From Agriotes lineatus (lineage: Eukaryota; Arthropoda; Insecta; Coleoptera; Elateridae): 64,000 nucleotides of DNA. The translations under genes were made by a program, and so were the position numbers. The notes under the pieces are model-generated. The model had not been told where the DNA came from, made no database searches, and worked only from the letters and a program-made list of their open reading frames with translations. Shown one piece after another: positions 1-10,031 of this stretch (positions within the stretch are counted from its first letter, which is position 1; each line of letters starts with the position of its first letter). The stretch covers positions 44,843,763 to 44,907,762 of the forward strand of contig OW679202.1 of the NCBI GenBank assembly GCA_940337035.1, written 5' to 3'.

Positions 1-551
1 TCATAATCCTTCAGAAATGAGATACTGGTCCCAAGAGAACCAGCACCGAAGTATAACTTTAAGAACTCAGTACCTCCAAAAACGTTTGTGCCGGTATTCT
101 GGGGGACACTATTATAGGACCATTTTTTATTAACGGGAATCTCAATAGCCAAAAGTATTTTGAACTGCTTGAGAACCAAGTGATACCAGCAGTTCAAGGC
201 TTACAGAATATTGATATGGCTCACATCTGGTATCAGCACGACGGGTGTTCTGTTCATAATGCGGCTAGGGAATATTTAAATCAAATATTTCCTCGTCGCA
301 GTATTAGCACCACAGGAGACATAAAATGGCCACCAAGATCTTCTGATTTGTCCCCAAATGATTTTTTTCGTTGGGGCCACATAAAGCAAACAGTTTATAC
401 CCATCAGCATCAAAGAGCTAACAACGTGGATGAGCTCAGAATAAAAATTCTTGATGCCTCTCAAAATATCGCTCCTGCGATGTTAAGAGAAATGAGACAA
501 GAATTTTATGATCGTCTGGGATATTGTTTCGCTCAACTGAGATGTTTTTGA
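1..551 (+). pseudogene. Tc3/mariner-like transposase, C-terminal part
   Basis: This is the 3' part of an IS630-Tc1-mariner transposase, an enzyme that cuts and pastes DNA with a DD[D/E] catalytic core. The window begins inside the gene. The first ~60 bases read HNPSEMRYWSQENQH in one frame; from about 63 the protein continues in another frame (NVCAGILGDTIIGPFFINGN), so a frameshift lies between. From 180 to the stop at 549-551 the frame is open. Visible motifs are WYQHDG, whose D is the second catalytic aspartate, and PPRSSDLSPNDFF, whose first D is the third catalytic residue, followed by the family-typical WGHIKQ. The two aspartates are 34 residues apart; VHNAAREYL looks about two residues shorter than relatives I recall, so the spacing may have been larger. 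The open frame at 180 begins with GTG and is not a true start. Product inactive. Family confident, subfamily not. Confidence 0.85.
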
Positions 552-819
552 ACATTTAATAAGATGAACTTAGCTATTTGTTATTAGTTAGGTTAATATT
601 GTTAGAATTTAAGTATAATTTGTAATACTAAAATATTGTGTAACTATTTTTCACTTTCATTCCGTATTTTATTACGAAATCAGTAAAAACTAGAAATTAC
701 TAATTATTTTCCGTTGCTTAGTGAATCAAAATATTTGGTTCAACTATGCAAAAACTGAGCGTGGTAACTAAGAGCCAAGTAATACATTCAAATGCCTGTA
801 TGCAACATTTCTGGGGATA
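552..819. other. AT-rich DNA, nothing recognised
   Basis: This should hold the 3' end of the transposon above. I could not identify its terminal inverted repeat. Confidence 0.4.
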
Positions 820-1010
820 ACTTGTATATAATCTTCATGCAAAATATCGTCTTTCCCCAACAAATAGTTTTTAAGCTATACCGCCAACAGACATGCGAAT
901 AGATAGATTGATGCAATTTAGAAAACACGTTTCTGTCACCTAGGGACCCTGAAACTTGAAGATGTGAAGAAATCTCGGAAGAAAATTGTTTTACGATTAA
1001 AATACAAAAT
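820..1010 (-). repeat. Family-1 (GTCT)n repeat, fragment
   Basis: The core of the composite repeat defined at 40255-40945 is recognisable here: the block around AAAATATCGTCTTTCC, then TATACCGCCAACAGAC, a decayed GACA tract, then GGGACCCTGAAAC and GAAGAAATCTCGG. The terminal stem-loop and the tRNA-like half are missing. Orientation follows the convention that the stem-loop end is 5', so this copy runs on the minus strand. Confidence 0.7.
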
Positions 1011-1319
1011 GAGAATGTGAGAATTGGCAGATCTGAAGATGCAAAAGGTACTGTCGAACAATGGAATAAATATTTTATAAAAAATATATTAGGTCGATTG
1101 TAAACAATAGATATGACTTAACATTGGTGAAAACTAACACAAAAGAAATTAATATCATAAAAGATACTTTTCCTATTACAGTAAATGTACTGTTAGGAAT
1201 TGTAAATCAATCATTTCAGTTAAGTTTTTTTCAGAAATGAGGAAAACAGTTGCAGTAATTTCTACTGTAGAATTAAAAAAACACAAGTAAACATTCCGAA
1301 TTTAGGCCATTTAATAAAT

Positions 1320-1800
1320 TTCATTGAACAAATGATCAAACAGTATCTCCAGGAATGATTGGAAAGTAATATTTTTATTCAATACCAGTGGAGATTTAGA
1401 GTAGGCATATCATTCTTGTGAAACAACGTTAACTTTTGTACTGTCAACGAACCTTGAAAACGTATAACAATTTGGGGATACCACAAGGATCAATTTCAGG
1501 TCCACACTTATTAGTCTTAATGTTTGTTTGCCGACCACAATTTAATTACACAAATGCGGTCAACATATAAAGGTGGTTAAAGCAAAATTAAATGCAGCTA
1601 AATAAACCTAAAAGGGATGCTGCTTTCCAGTCAATTTTGTACTGACTTGATAAATTATATAGCAATAGATTTTGATAACATCGAAGATATAGATGAAAGA
1701 AATCACCAAGGGATTATTATTGATTACAAATTTACTTACAATAAACATAGACTGCTTACCTAAGAAAGTTACTATGAAAATAATTTTTATATGTCGAAAT
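1320..1800 (+). pseudogene. LINE reverse-transcriptase relic
   Basis: Scrambled reverse transcriptase of a non-LTR retrotransposon. The conserved block GIPQGSISGP (RT motif before the catalytic box) is read at about 1474-1503. Further on, IIIDYKFTYNKH at about 1712-1747 matches the (F)LGIxIDxxLTFxxH block that follows the catalytic box in Jockey/CR1-like RTs. The YADD box itself is not found and frames change between the blocks. The same pair of blocks recurs at 17.5-17.7 kb, so both are probably one family. Coding capacity is lost. Confidence 0.7.
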
Positions 1801-3272
1801 AGTGGAAAATGTGAAATTGGTTATAAGCTTACCAATACCTAGTTATTTCACATTTCACTAATAAACTTCTATAGGATAAGGATATTCATGAATACCGGAG
1901 AACGAGACATCAAATTAGCCAAGAGTTTAGTTATTAATTTCGAAAATTCAAAAAAAATGTTGGGGAATTTAGACGAGAAATACTGTATTTGTATGTTAGA
2001 ACTAAATGTACCTGAGGTATGGAATTATAGATTGTACTAATGCTGTAGCCGTTAAAACCGTATTATAGTATATAGTATTACAAACTGCTGTAAATAATAC
2101 TGTAAACATCTAAGGATGCGATTACAACTACTACTATTAGGGAAAGATTTGTTTGTAATCTGTGAAATCTGTTCCACAATAATTAAGTTTCATTTATTAA
2201 TTTAGATTTCAATATATCCGAGCTACTAGCTTTGCTATTCTATAAAGCGGCAGATATACAATCATCCGCCTTCTTTGGAAAGTAATAGTGTAGGTGTTCT
2301 CAGGCAGAGATTTTAGTAAGATAGCGTGAAAGGGAGTCTATACCATTCCTGGCGAACACAATAACTTACTTTTACAGGTTATTGTGATTAACATTAACAT
2401 CCTACTTACTCTACGCAGACATTACCGTTTTGCAGCCTCCCCTTTCTCAAATAACTTCATTTCGTGGACAGATACTTCATTCTACAGATTAATCTTGTTC
2501 GTCGGACGGTAAAACTTGGGTGGGATTTTATTTGGAGCTCTTTTTGTCTTAAAATCTGATTTTCAGCATTTATCTTGGCGCCGGGATAATTTTAGTATCG
2601 CAGATATTTTGACACGTTTAACATTAAAGACAATTTAGGCAGCAATTTTTATTTTTAACTACATTGTAAACGATATGGAGACAATCAATATTTCAACGAT
2701 GTTATATAAATAACTACAACTTAATCTTAAGTTAAACGTTGTCATAAAAGTGTAGGCGTCAAAAAACCAATTTGTTTGTGGCTTGATGTTGGGGATGAAC
2801 CTTCCTTTGTGGAAGCAATTGCGGGGTTTCGTGCAAGAACAGTACACAGACAAAATGGCAAGTGATTTATATTTGCTGTGAAACATAATATTGCCAGCCT
2901 GCTTCCAAAAGTTTATTTGTTCATATTTTTTGTTATAATAATAGAATATTTTATATTTAGATATGCTACTATACTTCGATACCGTGAAGAAAAAGAGCCC
3001 GTCTACGTAACCAAAGTAAGCAGCAAAAATTATGGATTTGTACTATTTCAATTAGCAAGCTACAGGATGTTTGCAAATGGATCTCATTAAAAAAAGACGA
3101 AATCTTTTTGTTGTTACAAAAAATAGCTTTACCCATTGGGAGAGTAGATCAAAATACTATGAAAGGCTGTCAAGTATTAAGTGAAATTTCAGGAATAACA
3201 TAAATATGAATATTCTGACGCTACGGGCCAGTGGTGTAACAATTGGCCCTTGCTGAGCTTTGCTAAAAATAT
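1801..3272. other. No gene recognised
   Basis: AT-rich, with many stops in all frames. A small hairpin, GAAAATGTGAAAT facing ATTTCACATTTC, lies at about 1805-1858. The short ORFs at 2659-2886 and 2878-3090 have no motif I can name and look like chance ORFs. Confidence 0.5.
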
Positions 3273-3273
3273 A

Positions 3274-4282
3274 CAGTGTCCAAGAAAAGGAGGGTCAGTG
3301 CGGATATCTCGTTAATAATAAGAGATACAAATTTAGTTAAATGAGAAAAAAATCCTTAATTGGACTAACAAAACTACGTCTAGAAATCCTTGGTATAGTT
3401 TTTCATTTTTGAGTTATCTTAAAAACCGGTTTTTCAAATTTATAAGTCTTTTTTTTCTGACGTTCACATTAAAATTAGAGCGAAATTAACAAAACGTTAT
3501 TATTTCTTTTATCAGTTTTGTATCACATACAGGTAAAATGTTAGGTGACTACTGATCAAAGCGAACAGTCCCAATTCCACTCACAACCGTACACCACGCG
3601 GACTCTGATAGGGTTTTTGAATTCACTGATTTTAAAAACCTACAAAAATGCCTCTTTGGTTTTTTGTTAAAATGCACGATTTTTTTGTAAAAATTAGAAA
3701 AATGAAACCAACTGCTGCCAATTGTTTTTGTATATTATACCAGGTGTCTTTGAGAGTGTACGTAATTTAATGAAAATGAAGAGCTGAGGCGTGCAGGATA
3801 TCCAACAGTTTCTTTGATTCACTTGCTTTCTAAAAACTTTGATTTCTCTTAATTTGAATGTATATGTGTTTGGATAAACAAAAGAATTTGTCAGCACCTA
3901 TCTTAATTTCTTTATTTTTTACAAAAAATGCACATTTTGAAAAATACCCCAAAAGGATTTTTTATAGCTTTAATAAACCTTATCAAAACTGAAAAAAAAT
4001 AGTGGCGTCCACCTGGCGTCATTTTTCCTTATTCAGTAGTGCAAAGGGGCACTTTTGAATTGAAAAATGGTTTACAGACACAAAAACAATGTTCTTGGCG
4101 CCGCATGTACACACATCAAATTTGTAATTAATATTCCAAAGCCTTTTAAAAAATTCACAAAATGTATGTGGGTTCTTCTCTCAAATTCGTATTTCGAAAA
4201 CGGAGAACTTGCTGACCCATGTTTGAAATTTTTGTCTTAAGCTAAGGTAAGAAATTTTCTACAAATACTTATAAAGACCCTG
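3274..4282. mobile_element. TA-flanked non-autonomous element (MITE-like), copy A
   Basis: Begins with CAGTGTCCAAGAAAAGGAGG after TA (3272-3273) and ends at ACCCTG followed by TA (4283-4284). The ends match weakly as inverted repeats (CAGTGTCC against CAGGGTCT), as in many insect mariner-type MITEs. The first ~300 bases recur at 4421, which supports a dispersed repeat. No transposase is seen inside, and the open frame at 3694-3897 has no recognisable motif. The right boundary is less certain than the left. Confidence 0.5.
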
Positions 4283-4420
4283 TATATTTGCCTGCATTAA
4301 CGCATATCTCTGGGGTGATATTACTGATCTTTAATGGTATACTATTCTTTGGTAGATATAAATTAGTTAACGATATTATTTCGACTTTTATACATTTATT
4401 AAACTGTTTAGTTCAATATA

Positions 4421-4700
4421 CAGTGTGTCCAAGATATGGAAGGCCAGTATGGGAATCTCGTTAATAGTAAGATATATAAATTTGGTTAAATGTAAAAAAA
4501 GTTTCGTTCATATAATTAAAGGGCTAACCAAATGACGCTTAAAAATCCTTGGTATATTTTTTCGTTTTTGAGTTATCTTAAAAAACCGAATTTTTGGATT
4601 TTCAATTCCATTTCTTCTGGCGTTAATATTGAAGTTAGAGCGAAACTGACTAAACTTCCTTATAGCAACTTTTAACAGACTTAAAACCTACGTTATCCCA
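4421..4700. mobile_element. Same repeat family as 3274-4282, truncated copy B
   Basis: Starts CAGTGTGTCCAAGATATGG after TA (4419-4420). It follows copy A in direct orientation, sharing the blocks TATCTCGTTAATA/AATCTCGTTAATA, AAATCCTTGGTATA and TTTGAGTTATCTTAAAAA, then loses similarity near 4700. Confidence 0.55.
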
Positions 4701-4829
4701 CTGAATGTCTTTAATCCTTAAAAATCACGTATGGTCTTGTCATACAAATAAATTTCAATATTAACTAATTAATTTCTTGATTACTTTTCTTATTTTACTG
4801 AATTTAGTAAAGTACAGCATATTCTGGTT

Positions 4830-4866
4830 TAATTACGTTTCGAGTCTTTTTTGACCATCATCAGGA
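4830..4866 (-). ncRNA. Hammerhead-ribozyme-like core (possible)
   Basis: On the minus strand CTGATGA (4864-4858) is followed by a small helix GGTC-(A)n-GACT with one G-U pair, then CGAAAC (4842-4837). That is the order of the conserved core of a hammerhead ribozyme: CUGANGA, stem II, GAAA. I could not find the partner strand carrying the cleavage triplet, and the hAT insertion 30 bases away may have separated it. Such motifs are known from Penelope-like and other retroelements. Probably a remnant or a chance match. Confidence 0.25.
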
Positions 4867-4888
4867 ATTTTTTTAAGACAAACCTATG

Positions 4889-4896
4889 TCCTAGGG
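4889..4896. repeat. hAT TSD, left (TCCTAGGG)
   Basis: Identical to 6580-6587 on the other side of the element. Confidence 0.9.
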
Positions 4897-5143
4897 CAGG
4901 GGTCGGCAACCTGCGGCCCGCGGGCCGCATGCGGCCCTTTGCACCTTTTTGCGCGGCCCGCCAAAGCACCAATATAACTTTAGGAAAAATCAACAAACTT
5001 AGAGCGTAAGCGTGCCGAAATGTGGTCGGTGACAAAAATGCGCGACAAACAGAAGCATAGTGGGAAACATATTTTACTGCGCAAGTTTAATCCCCACTCC
5101 GCAGGGAATACGACGTCTCGCTTAGCAAGCGTAGCATTCTTTC

Positions 5144-6209
5144 TAGTGATGGGCATAATCGGATGATTTCAATAATCGGAATGTTCCATTTCGGAATGTT
5201 TATAAAATCATCCCATTATTTTACATTCCGTAAATGCAAGCAAGGGAAAACGAGCGAAATAACAACAAGCGAAAAGAAGATGAAGTGCGTGCAAATTTAC
5301 GATGGGAGCACTCGCCGTCGCGCCGTAAGCCCTTATCTGCGTTGGCATCTATTGTTTGGGTTTGTAGGACGGTCAGTAATAGCTAATTACGTTATTAGAC
5401 CGGTAGTAACATTTTTATGGCCGCGCCAATACTTTACAGGTCGAACCGTAGGGCGAGACCTGTATGTTTGGCAAGGCCATAAGAATTCTACCGGTCGTGT
5501 ATCGTATAAGATTTTTTAGGATACTGCATTGGTAACTAGCGTTTACATTGTTACAAACGAGTCCGGTAGATAAAATTTACCGGCCTAGACCAGTAGTAGT
5601 TCTATTACTACTGGTCTAGGCCGGTAAATTTTATCTACCGGACTCGTTTCTAACTATGTAGACGCTAGTTAGCAATGCAGTATCCTAAAAAACAATTTAT
5701 GAGTTTGAGTCGCACAGTGGGATATGAGGAAATAAAATATTTTTTCAAATTATTACAGTAGTTACGTTAATAGACTTTCGGAAAATGGTAGTGATATTTT
5801 AAAGTTTAATATCACATAAAGTACATAATAGATAGTATAAAACTATACTTGAATTTGAAGTCTCTAGGTGTACTATCTAATAATTAATCTACGAAATACC
5901 ACTGCCATTAGTGCTATTCACGTATCATACACCTGCGCACACGGCGCGACCCGTCGACATTCGCCAACCAGCATATAGCAGTCAAGTGAGTCAATACAAC
6001 ATTCCGTATTCCGTTCAGTTCAAATTGGCATTTCGTTTTCTCATTTTGTGTACCGAATAGTAAAATAATCGAATTCCGAAAGTTCCGAATTTTGTGCACC
6101 GAACAGTAAAATAATCGAATTCCGAAAAGTTCCGAAATAATAGGAACCTTCCGATTTTTTGAACAATCGGAAACTTTCCGATTATTCATTCCGGATAGGC
6201 CCATCACTA
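5144..6209. mobile_element. Second non-autonomous hAT nested in the first
   Basis: TAGTGATGGGC (5144-5154) is repeated inverted as GCCCATCACTA (6199-6209). The flanking octamers are ATTCTTTC (5136-5143) and ATTTTTTC (6210-6217), a TSD with one mismatch. The inner ends carry many copies of ATAATCGGA/TTCCGATTAT and TTCCGAA on both sides, the usual layout of subterminal transposase-binding repeats in hAT elements. The open frames at 5163-5519 and 5914-6219 run through these repeats and show no known protein motif. Confidence 0.85.
5512..5692. repeat. Near-perfect ~88-bp-arm palindrome
   Basis: The left arm (5512-5599) begins TTTTTTAGGATACTGCATTG and the right arm (5605-5692) ends with its complement. 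The innermost ~45 bp of each arm pair almost without error around GGCCTAGACCAGTAGTAG. A few mismatches lie near 5545-5555 and 5650-5660. The loop is only about 5 bp. It sits in the middle of the inner hAT and shows no TSD of its own. Confidence 0.9.
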
Positions 6210-6579
6210 ATTTTTTCATTTCACCAGTTTGCTACTGTATGTTCATATGTGCGTTCATGTTGACAGCCGTATGACGTTTCACTACAATATTTTATATTTT
6301 TTATATTTATATATTTTATATTTACATATTTATACATATTTAATTGGAATTGTATTTTCTTTTTTTTCCCTTTTAAGAATTGTAAAATTTTTGTTCTCTA
6401 ACATTATTGTTATTATAGCATGTCAATAAAAAATAAATTTTTTCTATATTTATTTTTAATAATATTTATACTCGTATATGATATAAAAGCACTATTTAAG
6501 TTACATTTGAATGTGCGGCCCGCATAAAAAATTTTATTTTGAAAATGGCCCGTCGTCCGAAAAAGGTTGCCGACCCCTG

Positions 6580-6587
6580 TCCTAGGG
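6580..6587. repeat. hAT TSD, right (TCCTAGGG)
   Basis: Partner of 4889-4896. Confidence 0.9.
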
Positions 6588-7249
6588 CATTACATCCGTT
6601 ATTTTAGCTTTGTGATTTAAAAAAAAGTAACGAGTCACAGTGTATTTTTTATATTTCTGATTTTAATCAATGGCTATAGGTAAGAAAAGTAATCAATAAA
6701 TTAATTTATTTCGTACTTCAAATATTTTAAAAACTATTGAAAGTACAATAAGCAAACAACAAGGTTCCCTGCGGGGTCCCTCCTAAATTAAATGAGCAGC
6801 AGTCACAAGTGCAACAGAGAAGAAATCTTACCTCCAGTTGTGGATATCCGTAAAAGATATCTATTCGAACCGCCAAACTTATTAACCTACAACAAATTCC
6901 ACCCTTTAACTCCTGACGATGCAAGTGATTCGAATAAACAAAGTACTTCCTCTGTACCAGTGAGATACCAAAATGTGATGAAGTTTCAATGGCCACGCTT
7001 GGTTACGACAATGTAATATTACAACATTGCAAAATCGGAAATAAACAAACTGCAGATGGACCAAGTGGACGAAGAAATAGCGCACCAAGCTATACGAAGA
7101 GAAGTCTACTCATGTTAACTTCTCCAACAAGAAAATAGATTACTTACGAATGTTAATATATCAACAAACAATTCCATATGTGAACACAGCATGACAATGA
7201 ATCCCAAGTTTAAGTGAAAAGAAAAGACGATATAGACTTGAAATCTAAC
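6588..7249. other. Unrecognised, with one open frame
   Basis: The + strand frame 6792-7016 (MSSSHKCNREEILPPVVDIR at its start) is polar and proline-containing with no known motif. It lies just upstream of LINE coding debris on the same strand and may be a piece of that element. AATTAATTTATTGATTACTTTTC on the minus strand near 6700 resembles 4766-4795 across the hAT insertion, so the hAT may have landed inside an older inverted repeat. Confidence 0.3.
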
Positions 7250-7570
7250 TGAAAAAATGTGGTGGTTACTTGGAAGATCTACGGTGTATCATTTTGGGGC
7301 TGCACAGAAAAAAACAACACTAAAATTATTAAATGTTTTTAGAATAAGGTATTATGCAGCATAGTTAATTTGCCATGGTACATAAGAAATGAAGACATCC
7401 AGCGACACCTAAATGTGTCCATAGTCAGTGATAAAATTAACCGGCTTACGTGAAAATACGAAGAGAAACTCTATGGATATCAAAGTATCGCTGCAGTGTT
7501 ACAATTATTCGATAATAGTAGTGGACTTGTTTGGCGGATGAAAAGTCTAAAGACTTTCTAACTAATACTA
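7250..7570 (+). pseudogene. Jockey-like LINE, C-terminal ORF2 relic
   Basis: Reads IYGVSFWGCTEKNNTKIIKC, then NKVLCSIVNLPWYIRNEDIQ and HLNVSIVSDKINRL. This matches the region after the RT domain of Jockey-clade ORF2, which typically runs (Y)GxxLWGCAxxSNxxxIQxxQ, then VLRxIVNAPWYxRNxxIHxDL. A stop replaces the codon after KCF, and another follows INRLT. The upstream RT domain is not recognisable. The match of ordered blocks makes the assignment fairly safe. Confidence 0.75.
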
Positions 7571-9291
7571 ATAGTAAAGTGAATAAACCATCAAACGCGA
7601 AAACGAAGTGCTAGCTATATGAGCAGTGTGTTAATGGCACTACATTCAAAACAGTGCTAAAACCTTATTACTATAATTAAATTGCTAGATACTTGAAATA
7701 TATAGTCTATTTCACTTTATCACATAACACCTCCATATCTTCCATATTTAAAGCATATGATTTAAAATTTTGGTGGCCTATATAGACCTCCAAGGTCGGC
7801 TTTGTCACCGCTGTGCGCTCTAATAGGTAATAGCACTAGAATAACCTTGTAACAGTTCAACATAAGCGAATAGCAAGGTGTGAATACCAAAAACAGTCCC
7901 GTATCCAATAGCGTTTAACGGACCAGCTCAGTTACTCCAGAGCACGAGATGAGTTAACACTCGACCAAAATCAAATTACGGGCGCCACCAACTTGCTTGT
8001 TTAAACGTTCGCGTATCCAAGTTGAAAAATTCCCCGGTGATGTGGTAAACACAACTTACATTGAAGGGAAATATCTCAAAATTACATTTACTAGACGTAC
8101 GCTCTTTGGTAAGCCAAACATGTATAGAAAGGGAAAGACAGAAATACAGAGCAATTTAAATTAAAGTGATATTTATTTCTAATACATGCAGCCATAAGAC
8201 GGCAATTTCTCGTACCGAAATGAATTATTTAAACCATATTATCTCCAGATAAGGTACTATTTAAGACAAAAAACTGGGGTAATACTGATAGCAATTTTAT
8301 TATTATTTGATTACTTTAAACGAGGTTTTAAATAATTACATTTATTATAATAATTATTATTTATAGCAACGTTTAAACAAGTTGATAATAATAAGGTTAG
8401 AAATGCCTCTCACATAAGTAATTGAGGCGAACATAATACCAAACTCGCGACGTGTACACGAGGCGTTTTCAATATAACATATGTAATTTTTAATTTAAGT
8501 TTACCTCACAAATAAATAGTTCAAGCTTTTGGGGAAAACTACTCGTTTCAGTTGTAAAACGGCCCAGGGCTCTAGTCTCCAGAGGAGGTGCTGACTTATC
8601 GAAACCATATAAAAGTAAATACATAAAGACAAACTGCCAGCAAATGCTTCGCTGACGATCGTACCCTAAATCCATCACATGCTGTTTTTCTCGATTCTAT
8701 TTGACGATTAGGGAAAGATACTGCTAGCATTAATTCCTAATTTAAAAAATTCAAGTTCGTCATACAACGAAAATATGAAAATTCAATCAAAGTTCAAACG
8801 TTGTTTGCAAAAAGCAAAAGTAAAATTTAAACAACTAAATCCAGTCACACTATATACTATCGTAGATGGTAAAATCAATTTTTATTAAATAAAAAATTAA
8901 AGAAAAGGCGAGCCGATATCCTGTTACATCCGGTATATGAATAGTGAATAAATATGTTTACTATCTCTGCTGCTGTTTTATTTCAGTGTTAAAATTGCAA
9001 AATGTATTAATCTTCCGGTGAGTTGATCCCGGCGAGTCAGACCGTGGCGAGCTGGGTCTCAATGATTCGGTTGCGGCGAATTGTATCTTTTCGCAGTAAA
9101 TTCAGATGTACTTGCGTTTGTAGTACACCACCAGGCTATCACAGAGAAGGTAAATGAAGATAACATAGACTATCATATGATACTTACGTTTGGATTTTAA
9201 GAGTGCATTTATCATATTGGAAAAAAGTACGATGAAAATGTTTTGACTTGAAATAAATAAAGAAGCGAGGCACTACTGCTCGTCCAGTATA
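7571..9291. other. No gene or repeat recognised
   Basis: AT-rich sequence with stops in every frame. The open frame 8490-8678 on the minus strand has no recognisable motif. Confidence 0.5.
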
Positions 9292-10031
9292 CAGGGTGAG
9301 TCATAATTAGGTGTAACAAATTTAACTAAAGCTTCTTTAGGCTTAAACAAAGCAATTCACAATTCACCTAATACACCTCAGTATAAAAATGCTCTCTTGA
9401 GAATATACAGGGTGTTAGTAAAAAAATATTTTTATTTGTGACTACAATTTTATTCGATTAATTTTAAAATACATTATAATAAACACAAAATTAATAACTA
9501 AATTAGCAAAACCATGACTGAAAAATAGGAAATAGAATGGTTAAGTGATTATTTCAATGGTATATGGATTGGCAGGTTTGGTCCTGTGAGATGGCCGCCA
9601 AGGAGTCCCAACTGGGCTGCATTTCTTATTATGGGTTTTAAAACAGCTGGTTTACCGTGAAGTAATTAACACGAGGAATAGTCGCAGCAAAGAGTTTTCG
9701 AGGCTGCTAATGAAATTTGTGAAAACTATAATATCTAGCAACTGTATGAATCGCCAGTACGACCGTGCCAATCTTGTATTGCGGCATTTTGAGCATTGGT
9801 TATAGTTTTCAATTTTTAGTTTTTGTTTTGTTAATTTTGTGTTTATTATAATGTATTTTGAAATGAATCGGATAATTACTTTCGAAATTATAGTCACAAA
9901 TAGATTTTTTTAAATTAACCTGTATCTTTTTAAGTGAGCAGTTTGGTATTAAGATGTCTTTAGTCAATTGATTTGTTTTGGCCTGAAGAAGCTATGGTTA
10001 AATTTTTTACACCTAATTACGACTTACCTCG
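9292..10031. mobile_element. Mariner-type element with ~240-bp terminal inverted repeats
   Basis: Bounded by TA (9290-9291 and 10032-10033). The left end CAGGGTGAGTCATAATTAGG is matched inverted by the right end, and the pairing continues with indels for about 240 bp per arm through GTGACTACAATTTTATTCGA near 9440. The centre keeps a scrap of transposase (next entry). It is thus an internally deleted copy of a transposon with unusually long arms, probably related to the element at position 1. It cannot move by itself. Confidence 0.85.
9545..9810 (+). pseudogene. Transposase remnant inside the long-TIR element
   Basis: YFNGIWIGRFGPVRWPPRSP reads in frame from about 9549. Relatives continue with DLxPxDFFLWG; here it is N-WAAFLIMGF, so the third catalytic aspartate is already asparagine. 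Later blocks VFEAANEICENYNI and LYESPVRPC follow in shifted frames. PPRSxD plus WIGRxGP is the same signature as in the transposase at the window start. Only this stretch of the DDE domain survives. Confidence 0.75.

Larger units (their letters stand above)
4897..6579. mobile_element. Non-autonomous hAT transposon (outer)
   Basis: The terminal inverted repeats are perfect over 15 bp: CAGGGGTCGGCAACC at 4897-4911 and its complement at 6565-6579. They are flanked by the identical 8-bp TSD TCCTAGGG, the hallmark of the hAT superfamily. The subterminal part is rich in GCGGCCCGC. Without the nested insertion the element is about 600 bp, far too short for a ~600-residue hAT transposase, and I see no hAT domain. 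It is therefore a mobilised-in-trans derivative. The perfect TSD argues for a fairly recent insertion relative to the decayed LINEs nearby. Confidence 0.93.

Noticed and set aside
276..464. Minus-strand open frame opposite the first transposase
   Set aside because: Antisense shadow of a clear transposase frame.
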